Shown piece after piece: positions 53,638 through 62,206 of a stretch of 64,000 nt of DNA; within the stretch, counting starts at the first letter, position 1; the number at the start of each line of letters is the position of its first letter. The position numbers and the translations under genes were made by a program. The notes under the pieces were generated by a model. The model saw nothing but the letters and a program-made list of their open reading frames with translations. It was not told the DNA's origin and searched no databases. This DNA is from Velocimicrobium porci (GTDB taxonomy: Bacteria; Bacillota; Clostridia; Lachnospirales; Lachnospiraceae). The stretch is taken from NCBI RefSeq assembly GCF_009696045.1, contig NZ_VUMT01000006.1:91758-155757 (forward strand), in the 5' to 3' direction.

Positions 53638-54495
53638 ATGGCAGCAGAAGTAAAGAAGAACAAAAAGCCTATTAAAATTTCTACTATTATTATTTATATT
53701 GTTTTAATTTTATGGGCAGTTACAACAGTATTTCCATTTATATGGGTATTTATGAATTCGTTTAAGGAATCACAGGATGTTATAAGCAATTCATTTGCAT
53801 GGCCAAAAGCTTTTGAACTGATGAATTATGAAAAAGCGTTCAGACGTGTAAATATTGGAATGGCGTATCGAAGCAGTCTGATTATTTCTGGAAGTGTTAT
53901 GGTTGGTGTAATGATTCTTTCTTCCATGATGGCATTTGCTATGACAAGATATCAGTTTAAGGGGAAAAAAGTAGTCGATGCTTTGATTAAAGGTAGTCTT
54001 ATGTTTCCTGTTTTTGCTACGATTATTCCGGTTATGGCAATGATGGTAAAAGTTGGATTTATCAATAGCGGTAATTTATTGGCAGCAATTCTTCCACAGA
54101 TTGCAGGTAACTTAAGCTTTGCTGCGATTGTTATGATGGGATTTTTAAGAGGGCTTCCGCTTGAAATGGAAGAGGCAGCCTATATGGAAGGTGCAGGAGT
54201 TGCAAAGGTATTTACAAGAATTATTATTCCATTATCAAAACCATCTCTTGCAACTGTTGCAATTTTCTGTTTCTTATGGTCCTATAATGACTTATTTACA
54301 CAATCCTGTTTAGTTCGTAAAAAAGCGTTACTTCCAATTTGTGCTTTATTAAAACAGATTAGTTCTATTTACGGTACGGACTATGGTCTTATGGCAGCAG
54401 CGGTAACATTAATTGTTGTTCCTGTTATGATTGTATATATCTTATTACAAAAAAATATTGTGAAAGGATTGACAGCAGGCGCTGTAAAAGGATAA
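53638..54495 (+). CDS. sugar ABC transporter permease, MalG/UgpE type
   Basis: 285 aa, six membrane helices, the first at about 17-38 (TIIIYIVLILWAVTTVFPFI). The EAA loop reads MEEAAYMEGAGVAKVFTRII. AGGAGG at 53621-53626 is too close to the ATG at 53629, so the ATG at 53638 is preferred. It forms the transmembrane channel together with the preceding permease. Confidence 0.93.
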   Translation: MAAEVKKNKKPIKISTIIIYIVLILWAVTTVFPFIWVFMNSFKESQDVISNSFAWPKAFELMNYEKAFRRVNIGMAYRSSLIISGSVMVGVMILSSMMAFAMTRYQFKGKKVVDALIKGSLMFPVFATIIPVMAMMVKVGFINSGNLLAAILPQIAGNLSFAAIVMMGFLRGLPLEMEEAAYMEGAGVAKVFTRIIIPLSKPSLATVAIFCFLWSYNDLFTQSCLVRKKALLPICALLKQISSIYGTDYGLMAAAVTLIVVPVMIVYILLQKNIVKGLTAGAVKG

Positions 54496-54576
54496 ACTTA
54501 TAGTAAGGTAGTTTTATCGAAAATGTCATTTTGAGATAAGATTCTATCTATTATAGTGGGATATGGAGTGATAAGC

Positions 54577-55362
54577 ATGTATAAAGTTATGATTATTGAT
54601 GACGAACCAATTATTGTTGAGGGGATTTCAAGGATGGTGCCTTGGGACAAATATAATTGTAAAGTCATCGCAACTGCCCATGACGGCATAGAAGGGGCGG
54701 AACTAATTCGTGAACATAAACCTAATATTATCTTTTCTGATATTGCAATGCCGGGTTTAGATGGTCTTACTATGATTGCCGGATTAAAATCAGAATTTCC
54801 AGATATGATGATTTGTATTTTAACCGGCTATCGGGATTTTGATTATGCACAGCAGGCGATAAGGTTAGGTGTGACACGGTTTTTATTGAAGCCTTCTAAT
54901 ATGGACGAGATAGAAGAAGCAATTCAGGTAATGACAGAACGATTAAAGAAAAAATCGGTAGATCTAGTTGCAACGGAAGAAGGAGGCGATGAACTGACTG
55001 CGACGATAGATGAGGATAGTTCAGCGAGCAGTTTTATCGTAAAAAATGCTATGAAATTTATCGAGGAGAATTATAAGAAAAAGTTAACTTTGTCCGAAGT
55101 GGCTGAAAAAACATATGTCAGCCAGTGGCATTTAAGTAAATTACTTAATAAGCATACAGGGAAAAGCTTTTCTGAATTATTAAATTCAGTTCGGATTAGC
55201 AAAGCAAAAGAGTTACTTTCGGATTCTTCTTTGCGAATAGGTGATATAGCAGAAGCGGTGGGATTTGTTGATTTGGCTCATTTTTCAAGAGTATTTAAGA
55301 AAATTATGGGGATATCTGCAAATGAATACCGCAATCGAATTGCAAAAGATGATATACATTAG
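54577..55362 (+). CDS. YesN-type response regulator (receiver + AraC DNA-binding domain)
   Basis: 261 aa. The receiver domain (residues 1-120) has the acidic pair DDEP, phospho-acceptor D55 in IFSDIAMPGLDG, and K in FLLKPSN. The C-terminal AraC domain (about 158-258) has two HTH units: LTLSEVAEKTYVSQWHLSKLL and IGDIAEAVGFVDLAHFSRVFKK. The ATG at 54577 has GGAG nine bases upstream. AraC-type proteins often bind direct repeats 21 bp apart, as found at 43881-43917. It is most likely phosphorylated by the YesM-type kinase at 49278. Confidence 0.93.
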   Translation: MYKVMIIDDEPIIVEGISRMVPWDKYNCKVIATAHDGIEGAELIREHKPNIIFSDIAMPGLDGLTMIAGLKSEFPDMMICILTGYRDFDYAQQAIRLGVTRFLLKPSNMDEIEEAIQVMTERLKKKSVDLVATEEGGDELTATIDEDSSASSFIVKNAMKFIEENYKKKLTLSEVAEKTYVSQWHLSKLLNKHTGKSFSELLNSVRISKAKELLSDSSLRIGDIAEAVGFVDLAHFSRVFKKIMGISANEYRNRIAKDDIH

Positions 55363-55379
55363 TAATGAGGAGGATATGT

Positions 55380-56141
55380 GTGAGAACTTTAGGTACAAAT
55401 GACTGGATGGTATTAAATAATATAATATATCAGATGAATGCGACAGATGATTTAAAAGCAATGAGGGAGAATTTTCTAATACAAATGAAGCTGGTGTTAG
55501 AGTTTGACAGTGCTGATTTTTATATTATAAAAGATACAAAGAATCACACATTAACATCCCCTGTATATTGTAACCATACAATACGGATGGATACGAATGC
55601 AGAAGATAAATGGGAGGGAATAGAGAATAGCAGAGGTTTTATGTATGGGGGGAAAAGTCAGGTATATAGGGAAAGTGACATACTTTCAGAAGAAAAGAGA
55701 GTAGAAACGAAGTATTATAAAGAGTTTTTTGCTCCTTATCATTTACACTATGCAGTGACAATGATTCTGGCACGAAAAAATCAATTTTTAGGAATTGTAA
55801 CATTTTATCGTACCAGAGAGCAGGAAGATTTTGCATATGAAGATTTGTTGATATTAGATATTTTAAAAGAACATCTTGCTTTAAGATTATATAAGGAACT
55901 TCAGACGGAAAGTGAATCGGATGATAAGGTAACAGTTCATCAATGTGTTACCTTATATAATCTTACAAAACGAGAAGAAACGATCCTACGACGACTTATG
56001 GATGGGGATGAAAATGATAAGATTTGTTCTGAGCTTGCGATTACAAATAATACATTAAAAAAGCATATATTAAATATTTACAAAAAGCTTGGTATTAGTA
56101 ATCGGGTTCAAATGTTTAAAATGATTCGTGAAAGAGAATAA
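55380..56141 (+). CDS. LuxR-type transcriptional regulator with GAF-like N-terminal domain
   Basis: 253 aa from the GTG at 55380, chosen because AGGAGG (55368-55373) lies six bases upstream; a frame from 55365 would start before that site. The C-terminal 65 residues are a LuxR/GerE HTH: LTKREETILRRLMDGDENDKI, then LAITNNTLKKHILNIYKKLG. Residues 1-170 have the alternating pattern of a GAF/PAS-like sensor (FDSADFYIIKDTKNHTL; TMILARKNQFLGIVTFYR) without a receiver aspartate. It follows the response regulator by 17 bp and so is the last gene of the sugar-transport unit. Its signal is unknown. Confidence 0.82.
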   Translation: MRTLGTNDWMVLNNIIYQMNATDDLKAMRENFLIQMKLVLEFDSADFYIIKDTKNHTLTSPVYCNHTIRMDTNAEDKWEGIENSRGFMYGGKSQVYRESDILSEEKRVETKYYKEFFAPYHLHYAVTMILARKNQFLGIVTFYRTREQEDFAYEDLLILDILKEHLALRLYKELQTESESDDKVTVHQCVTLYNLTKREETILRRLMDGDENDKICSELAITNNTLKKHILNIYKKLGISNRVQMFKMIRERE

Positions 56142-56154
56142 AAATAAGAGAGGA

Positions 56155-56178
56155 AAAGGGACTTTTATAGTCTCTTTT
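56155..56178 (+). terminator. intrinsic terminator after the LuxR-type gene
   Basis: AAAGGGACT (56155-56163), loop TTTAT, AGTCTCTTTT (56169-56178), one G-T pair, followed by more T residues. Confidence 0.88.
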
Positions 56179-56182
56179 TTTA

Positions 56183-56211
56183 CTTTATAGGAAACTTCGT
56201 CTCCTATAAAG
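56183..56211 (+). repeat. palindrome with ATAGGA/TCCTAT core, second copy in window
   Basis: CTTTATAGGA, loop AACTTCGTC, TCCTATAAAG: a 10-bp stem. The related palindrome at 32080-32114 has the same core and a similar loop (AGTTACG), and both directly follow a T-run of a terminator. Confidence 0.65.
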
Positions 56212-56229
56212 CAAAAACGTATGCTTTTC

Positions 56230-56258
56230 TTGCGATGACTGTCCCTATATGGTACAAT
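56230..56258 (+). promoter_or_regulatory. promoter for the TRIC-family gene
   Basis: TTGCGA (56230-56235), a 17-bp spacer and TACAAT (56253-56258) preceded by TGG, an extended -10. Confidence 0.65.
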
Positions 56259-56307
56259 TTAAAACGTTCAATAGAGTAGGTGGGATAAAAGTTTGGAGGT
56301 TAGAAAG

Positions 56308-56952
56308 ATGGAATATAGTGAAGTTATAACATTTGTTCTGGAAATTGTTGGGACAATTGCCTTTGCCTCTTCTGGTGCCATGGTCGGCATTGAAAGGAAT
56401 ATGGATGTATTTGGGGTAAATGTATTAGGCATTGCAACTGCAGTAGGTGGAGGAATGATAAGAGATTTAATATTAGGAATTGCTCCGCCTAATATGTTTC
56501 GAAACCCTGTCTACGCATTGGTATCAATTGTTACTTGCTGTTGTTTATTTTTTATTGTATTTATGAATGAGAAATTTTTATCAAGTCGTTTTAGGACAAC
56601 TTATGATAGGATTATGATGATGTTTGATGCAATTGGACTTGGAATTTTTACTGCAGTTGGTGTGAATACCGCAATTAAGGCCGGATTTGCAAATCAGACA
56701 TTTTTACTTATTTTTGTTGGAATGATTACCGGTGTAGGTGGAGGGCTTTTGCGTGATGTGATGGCAGGTGTTACACCTTATATTCTAGTAAAGCATATTT
56801 ATGCTTGTGCTTCTATGGTAGGAGCTATTATTTGTGTCATCTTATACCGGGAATTTGGTGAAATTCCAGCTATGTTTCTATCTGCATTTGTTGTAATGCT
56901 GATTCGGTTTTTAGCTGCAAAATATAGATGGAACTTGCCAAGAATACGGTAA
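56308..56952 (+). CDS. TRIC/UPF0126-family membrane protein
   Basis: 214 aa with about seven hydrophobic segments in two similar halves, each with the family motif: GTIAFASSGAMVGIERNMDVFGV ... GGGMIRDLILG and GIFTAVGVNTAIKAG ... GVGGGLLRDVMAG. Prokaryotic TRIC proteins form trimeric cation (K+) channels; some members have been linked to glycine transport. The ATG at 56308 has GGAGG seven bases upstream; a TTG at 56293 would precede the binding site. Confidence 0.9.
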   Translation: MEYSEVITFVLEIVGTIAFASSGAMVGIERNMDVFGVNVLGIATAVGGGMIRDLILGIAPPNMFRNPVYALVSIVTCCCLFFIVFMNEKFLSSRFRTTYDRIMMMFDAIGLGIFTAVGVNTAIKAGFANQTFLLIFVGMITGVGGGLLRDVMAGVTPYILVKHIYACASMVGAIICVILYREFGEIPAMFLSAFVVMLIRFLAAKYRWNLPRIR

Positions 56953-56976
56953 ATTAAAAAGAGAGGCGGAGTTAAA

Positions 56977-58725
56977 ATGAAATCATTGCTTGTATATTTG
57001 AAAGATTACAAAAAAGAAAGTATTTTAGGACCGTTATTTAAGCTTTTGGAAGCTTCTTTTGAACTTTTTGTTCCGTTAGTTATGGCTGCGATTATTGATA
57101 ACGGAATTGGAAATCAAGATAGTTTTTATATCATTAAGATGTGTTTTATTATGATACTTCTTGGAATAATTGGTCTTATTTGCTCTATTACAGCACAATA
57201 TTTTGCAGCAAAGGCTTCGATAGGTTTTGCAACGAAATTAAGACATTCTTTATTCTCTCATATACAAGGATTTTCGTTCTCGGATATGGACACTTTGGGC
57301 AACTCAACATTAATAACAAGAATGACAAGTGACATTAATCAGGTACAATCTGGAGTGAATTTAGTATTAAGACTTTTTTTACGCTCGCCATTTGTTGTAT
57401 TTGGGGCTATGATAATGGCATTTACGATTAATAGAGAAGCAGCGTATATTTTCGTTTGTGCAATTCCTTTTTTATCTCTTGTTGTGTTTGGCATTATGCT
57501 GTTTAATATTCCGTTGTTTCGAAAAGTGCAAATGAATTTGGATCGTGTACTTGGAATTACAAGAGAAAATCTTACAGGTGTGCGTGTAATTCGTGCATTT
57601 AATAAAGAACAGGAAGAAAGACAGCAGTTTGAGAATTACAATAAAGCTTTAACAAAGATTCAAATGTTTGCCGGACGAATTTCTGCGTTAATGAATCCTT
57701 TTACTTATGTAATTGTAAATGCTGCAATTATTGCTCTAATTTGGAAAGGGGCAATACAGGTTAATTTAGGAATTATTACACGGGGAGAAGTAGTTGCACT
57801 TGTTAATTATATGTCACAAATTTTGGTAGAACTTGTTAAATTGGCAAATTTAATTATTACAGTGACAAAAGCACTTGCCTGTGCAAAACGGATAGAAACA
57901 ATTTTTGAGGTAGAAAGCAGCGAGAAAAATATTGATTTGTTAAGTGATAGTTTAGAGAATGAGGTACATTCAGAAACAGAAAATTATATAACATTTTCCC
58001 ATGTAGGATTTCGGTATAAAGGTGCATCAGAGGAAGCATTGACCGATATTTCGTTTGAAGTGAAAAGGGGGCAGACCATTGGAATTATTGGTGGTACCGG
58101 TTCAGGAAAGTCATCGCTTGTGCATTTGTTGCCAAGATTTTACGAGGTAACGAATGGAGAAATTATTTTAGATGGTCGAAAGCTTTCGGACTATTCCTTG
58201 GCAGAGCTTAGAGCAAAGATTGGAATTGTGATGCAAAAAGCAGTTTTATTTAAGGGAACAATAAGAGAAAATGTATGTTGGGGAAAGAAAGAAGCGACGG
58301 ATAAAGAAATGGAAGAGGCGTTGACAATTTCTCAGGCAAAAGAATTTGTGGACGGGAAAAAAGAAGGAATGGAATTTAAATTAGAACAGGGCGGACGTAA
58401 CCTTTCAGGTGGACAACGCCAGCGTCTTACAATTGCAAGAGCTCTTATAAAAAAACCGGAAATATTAATTCTTGACGATAGTGCCTCTGCTTTGGATTTT
58501 GCCACAGATGCAAAACTTCGTCATTCAATTCGGACGATGAAAGAAAGACCGACTATATTTATTGTATCTCAGCGTGCTGCATCAATTCAGTCGGCAGATC
58601 AGATTTTGGTGTTAGAGGATGGAAAATTAGTGGGAGTTGGAAATCATGATAAGTTATTAAAGGAGTGTCTTGTATACCAGGAAATTTATTATTCCCAATT
58701 TCCAAAAGAGGAGGTGACTGCATGA
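56977..58725 (+). CDS. ABC exporter half-transporter, subunit with degenerate Walker B
   Basis: 582 aa: six membrane helices (about 1-310) followed by an ATPase domain. Walker A GGTGSGKSSL near residue 371, Q-loop MQKAVLFKG, canonical signature LSGGQRQRL, and Walker B ILILDDSASALD, where the catalytic Glu is replaced by Asp. That replacement is typical of one subunit of heterodimeric multidrug-type exporters (BmrC/D, TM287/288). The stop overlaps the start of the partner gene by four bases (ATGA), so the two are made together. The substrate is unknown. Confidence 0.92.
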   Translation: MKSLLVYLKDYKKESILGPLFKLLEASFELFVPLVMAAIIDNGIGNQDSFYIIKMCFIMILLGIIGLICSITAQYFAAKASIGFATKLRHSLFSHIQGFSFSDMDTLGNSTLITRMTSDINQVQSGVNLVLRLFLRSPFVVFGAMIMAFTINREAAYIFVCAIPFLSLVVFGIMLFNIPLFRKVQMNLDRVLGITRENLTGVRVIRAFNKEQEERQQFENYNKALTKIQMFAGRISALMNPFTYVIVNAAIIALIWKGAIQVNLGIITRGEVVALVNYMSQILVELVKLANLIITVTKALACAKRIETIFEVESSEKNIDLLSDSLENEVHSETENYITFSHVGFRYKGASEEALTDISFEVKRGQTIGIIGGTGSGKSSLVHLLPRFYEVTNGEIILDGRKLSDYSLAELRAKIGIVMQKAVLFKGTIRENVCWGKKEATDKEMEEALTISQAKEFVDGKKEGMEFKLEQGGRNLSGGQRQRLTIARALIKKPEILILDDSASALDFATDAKLRHSIRTMKERPTIFIVSQRAASIQSADQILVLEDGKLVGVGNHDKLLKECLVYQEIYYSQFPKEEVTA

Positions 58726-60479
58726 ACCAGACCGAGAAGAAGGCTCAAAAAGAAACAATAAAAAAGGTATTGAATTATATAAAGCCATATAGTATTTATG
58801 TCTTATTTTCAATTATTCTTGCCTCTGTAACGGTAATTTTAACTCTTTATGCCCCTATTTTAATTGGAAAAGCAATTGATTTTATTGTAGGAAAAGAAAA
58901 TGTGAAGTTTGATGCTATTTTTTTGATTTTAAAACAACTGGGGGTTATAATTATCTGTACAGCAGTCGCACAGTGGATTATGAATCTATGCAATAATAAG
59001 ATTACCTATTCTGTTATTCGCGATATGCGGGCGGAAGCATTTAATAAAATAGAAATTTTACCATTAAGTTATATTGATTCTCATTCTTCCGGCGAGTTAG
59101 TAAGCAGAGTAATTGCTGATGTTGATCAGTTTGCCGATGGGCTATTGATGGGCTTTACACAGCTATTTACCGGCGTCATAACCATTCTTGGAACGTTATT
59201 TTTTATGTTTTCAATTAATGTATGGATTACATTAGTTGTAGTAATTATTACTCCGGTGTCTTTACTTGTAGCTGCTTTTATTGCAAAAAGAACTTATTCT
59301 ATGTTTCGGTTACAGTCAGAAACGAGAGGGGAGCAGACTGCATTTATTGATGAGATGGTAGGGAATTTGAAAGTAGTAAAAGCATTTGGTCATGAAAAAG
59401 AAGCAATCGAAAAATTTGATGCAATCAATGAAAAATTAGAGAAATATTCCCTTCGGGCTACTTTTTTTTCTTCTATTACAAACCCGGCGACTAGATTTGT
59501 AAATAGTCTGGTATATACAGCAGTAGGAATTAGCGGAGCGTTTGCCGGTATTTATGGGATTATTACGATTGGAAATCTGTCCTGCTTTTTAAGTTATGCA
59601 AATCAATATACAAAGCCATTTAATGAAATATCAGGTGTGATAACAGAATTACAGAATGCACTGGCTTGTGCGGCAAGAATTTTTGAATTGATTGAAGAAG
59701 AACCGGAAGTGCCGGATTATCTGGAGGCACCGGAAAATATAGTACTTCAAGGTAATGTATTGTTGGAGGATGTAAGTTTTTCTTATAGTAAAGAAAAAAA
59801 ATTAATTGAGCATTTTGATCTTAATGTGAAGGCTGGACAACGAATTGCAATTGTTGGCCCGACTGGATGTGGAAAAACAACATTAATCAATTTATTGATG
59901 CGATTTTATGATATCGATTCGGGTGAAATAAAATTGGATGGAAACAATATGAATCGTTTAAAACGAAAAGACGTCAGGTCTTCAATTGGTATGGTGTTGC
60001 AGGATACGTGGTTAAAGATTGGAACGGTTAGGGAGAATATCATTATGGGTAAGCCGGATGCAACAGATGAGGAGATAAAAAAAGCAGCAAAGGCAACAGG
60101 AGCTCATAATTTTATAAAGCGGCTTCCAAATGCTTATAATACGATAATTGGTGAGGATGGCGGTAATTTATCACAAGGTCAGAAACAGCTTTTATGTATC
60201 ACCCGGGTATTACTTTTAAGTCCTCCAATGCTAATTTTAGATGAGGCAACCTCTTCGATTGACACTAGAACGGAATTAATGATTCAGGAAGCATTCCATA
60301 AGTTGATGGAAGGAAGAACAAGTTTTATTGTTGCCCATAGGCTTTCTACAATTCGGGAGGCAGATGTTATCTTAGTTATGAAAGATGGGATGATTATTGA
60401 ACAGGGAACTCATTTTGAGTTGCTTAAGAAAAATGGATTTTATAAAAATTTGTATGATAGTCAATTTGCCAATGTCTGA
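58722..60479 (+). CDS. ABC exporter half-transporter, subunit with intact catalytic Glu
   Basis: 585 aa: six membrane helices (about 1-330) and an ATPase. Walker A GPTGCGKTTL near residue 385, signature NLSQGQKQLL (degenerate, Gln for Gly at the third place) and Walker B MLILDEATSSID with the catalytic Glu. With the preceding subunit this gives one consensus and one degenerate ATP site. The ATG at 58722 has GAGGAGG upstream and overlaps the previous stop; longer readings are not needed. Confidence 0.92.
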   Translation: MNQTEKKAQKETIKKVLNYIKPYSIYVLFSIILASVTVILTLYAPILIGKAIDFIVGKENVKFDAIFLILKQLGVIIICTAVAQWIMNLCNNKITYSVIRDMRAEAFNKIEILPLSYIDSHSSGELVSRVIADVDQFADGLLMGFTQLFTGVITILGTLFFMFSINVWITLVVVIITPVSLLVAAFIAKRTYSMFRLQSETRGEQTAFIDEMVGNLKVVKAFGHEKEAIEKFDAINEKLEKYSLRATFFSSITNPATRFVNSLVYTAVGISGAFAGIYGIITIGNLSCFLSYANQYTKPFNEISGVITELQNALACAARIFELIEEEPEVPDYLEAPENIVLQGNVLLEDVSFSYSKEKKLIEHFDLNVKAGQRIAIVGPTGCGKTTLINLLMRFYDIDSGEIKLDGNNMNRLKRKDVRSSIGMVLQDTWLKIGTVRENIIMGKPDATDEEIKKAAKATGAHNFIKRLPNAYNTIIGEDGGNLSQGQKQLLCITRVLLLSPPMLILDEATSSIDTRTELMIQEAFHKLMEGRTSFIVAHRLSTIREADVILVMKDGMIIEQGTHFELLKKNGFYKNLYDSQFANV

Positions 60480-60566
60480 TTAGAATTAAAAAGGAAAATG
60501 AATAGGGAGATTCCTTTGGGATATAATAACGATATTATAATATTTTAAGTGTCAGGAGGTAGTGAC

Positions 60567-60758
60567 TTGAAAGCATATGTAAATCAGGAAGATTGTATCA
60601 GTTGTGGGTTATGTGTCAGTGTCTGTCCGGATGTATTTCAGTTTAATGACGACGATAAATCAGAGGCAATAAAGGAAGAAATACCGGAAGATGTTGTGGA
60701 AAGTGCAATTGAGGCTAGAGATGGCTGTCCTGTCAGTGTAATTGATATTGAAGAATAA
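60567..60758 (+). CDS. single-cluster [4Fe-4S] ferredoxin
   Basis: 63 aa small acidic electron carrier. Cluster cysteines: CISCGLC near residues 9-15, with a further Cys in VSVCPDVF, and the final CP in GCPVSVIDI near residue 54. The pattern fits mono-cluster ferredoxins of anaerobes. The start is probably the TTG at 60567, because AGGAGG (60554-60559) lies seven bases before it; a GTG at 60549 precedes that site. It is monocistronic with a strong terminator; redox partner unknown. Confidence 0.88.
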   Translation: MKAYVNQEDCISCGLCVSVCPDVFQFNDDDKSEAIKEEIPEDVVESAIEARDGCPVSVIDIEE

Positions 60759-60763
60759 AGAGA

Positions 60764-60800
60764 GAAAAGATGAAGCTGAGTGGTTCGGCTTCATCTTTTC
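60764..60800 (+). terminator. intrinsic terminator after the ferredoxin gene
   Basis: GAAAAGATGAAGC (60764-60776) pairs with GCTTCATCTTTTC (60788-60800), extended inward by three further pairs around GTGGT. Confidence 0.88.
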
Positions 60801-60869
60801 TGTATCTAGGAATAGTTCATTCTTAGAATGAATAGAATAAAATGATGTTAGATTGAGGAAAAGAATGGA

Positions 60870-62078
60870 ATGAAAAAAATAATTTCGATTATTCTTATTT
60901 TTCTTCTTTTATTCCCGGCTTGCTTTGTACAAGCGGAAGAAAAAGAAAAGATTGAAGAACCAAGTGGTTTATATGCTTTGTGTTCTTGTCTTATGGATGC
61001 CGATTCCGGACGTGTTTTATTTGAAAAAAATGGAGAAGAACAAAGGGCAATGGCAAGTACTACGAAGATTATGACTTTGATTGTTACATTAGAAAATTGT
61101 GATTTAAACGAAGTTGTAACAATATCACAAAATGCGGCAAGACAGCCGGATGTGCAATTAAATGTAAACATAGGGGAAAAATATTATTTAAAAGATTTAT
61201 GTTATTCGCTTATGTTAGAATCGCATAATGATTCGGCTGTAGCAATTGCAGAGCATGTAGGGAAAAGCGTAGAAAATTTTGCAAATATGATGAACGAGAA
61301 GGCGAAGGAACTTGATTTAGTACACACACATTTTATTACCCCAAATGGGTTAGATGCAGAAAATGCGGACGGAATTCATGGGACAACAGCGGTTGAATTA
61401 GCAAAAATTATGAGGTACTGTATTAAGGAATCGCCTAAGAAAGATTTATTTTTAAAAATTACAGGAACTTCTTCCCATTCTTTTTCTGATTTGGATGGCA
61501 AACGTACATTTTCATGTAGAAATCATAATGCGTTTTTAAATATGATGGAGGGTGCCTTAAGTGGAAAAACAGGATTTACTTCGAAAGCAGGTTATTGTTA
61601 TGTCGGTGCATTAGAGCGGGATGGAAAAATGTTCGTCGTTGCATTGCTCGGTTGTGGATGGCCCAATAATAAAAGTTATAAGTGGAGTGATACGAAAAAG
61701 CTTATGAGTTATGGCATTGATAATTATGAATATCGTACTGTTTGGAAAGAACCAAAGCTATCTCCTGTTTTTGTAAAAAACGGAATTCCAAAAAGTGGGG
61801 AAAAGAGCGATTTGGCGTATGCGAATCTTTATGTGAAATGTACAAAACAGGATAAGGAGAGAGAATGGCTTCTTAGAAATGATGAGAATGTTCATGTATC
61901 ATTTGAATGTAAAAATAAACTGGAAGCACCGGTGAAGGAAGAAACAAAAGTTGGAAGGATTCTATACTCATTGGAAGGAACGGTCTTGAAGGAATATCCG
62001 ATTGTTACGGATTGTGCAGTTGAAAAATTAGATTATTGGTGGTGTTGTCAGAAGATTTTAAAACAGTTTTTCTTATAA
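60870..62078 (+). CDS. D-alanyl-D-alanine carboxypeptidase, second copy
   Basis: 402 aa low-molecular-mass penicillin-binding protein. A signal peptide covers residues 1-22 (LIFLLLFPACFVQA-E). Catalytic motifs: S63-T-T-K66, SHN (LESHNDSAVAIAEH, about residue 118) and KTG (LSGKTGFTSKAGYC, about residue 233). A short C-terminal beta domain follows. Compared with the dacF at 32704 it has SHN rather than SAN and a different C-terminus, which suggests a separate role, for example in spore cortex or division. It lies after a terminator, with the DUF5685 gene 128 bp downstream. Confidence 0.9.
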   Translation: MKKIISIILIFLLLFPACFVQAEEKEKIEEPSGLYALCSCLMDADSGRVLFEKNGEEQRAMASTTKIMTLIVTLENCDLNEVVTISQNAARQPDVQLNVNIGEKYYLKDLCYSLMLESHNDSAVAIAEHVGKSVENFANMMNEKAKELDLVHTHFITPNGLDAENADGIHGTTAVELAKIMRYCIKESPKKDLFLKITGTSSHSFSDLDGKRTFSCRNHNAFLNMMEGALSGKTGFTSKAGYCYVGALERDGKMFVVALLGCGWPNNKSYKWSDTKKLMSYGIDNYEYRTVWKEPKLSPVFVKNGIPKSGEKSDLAYANLYVKCTKQDKEREWLLRNDENVHVSFECKNKLEAPVKEETKVGRILYSLEGTVLKEYPIVTDCAVEKLDYWWCCQKILKQFFL

Positions 62079-62206
62079 AAATTAAGGGTTTCGAAAGAAC
62101 TATGAAAAAAGAATGAACTATAGGTTAGAATTGTTGACAGATAGTTTTATTGCGACTATGATTATAACTCAGAAGAAAGAATTAGACGAATGAGTTAGGA
62201 GATAGC

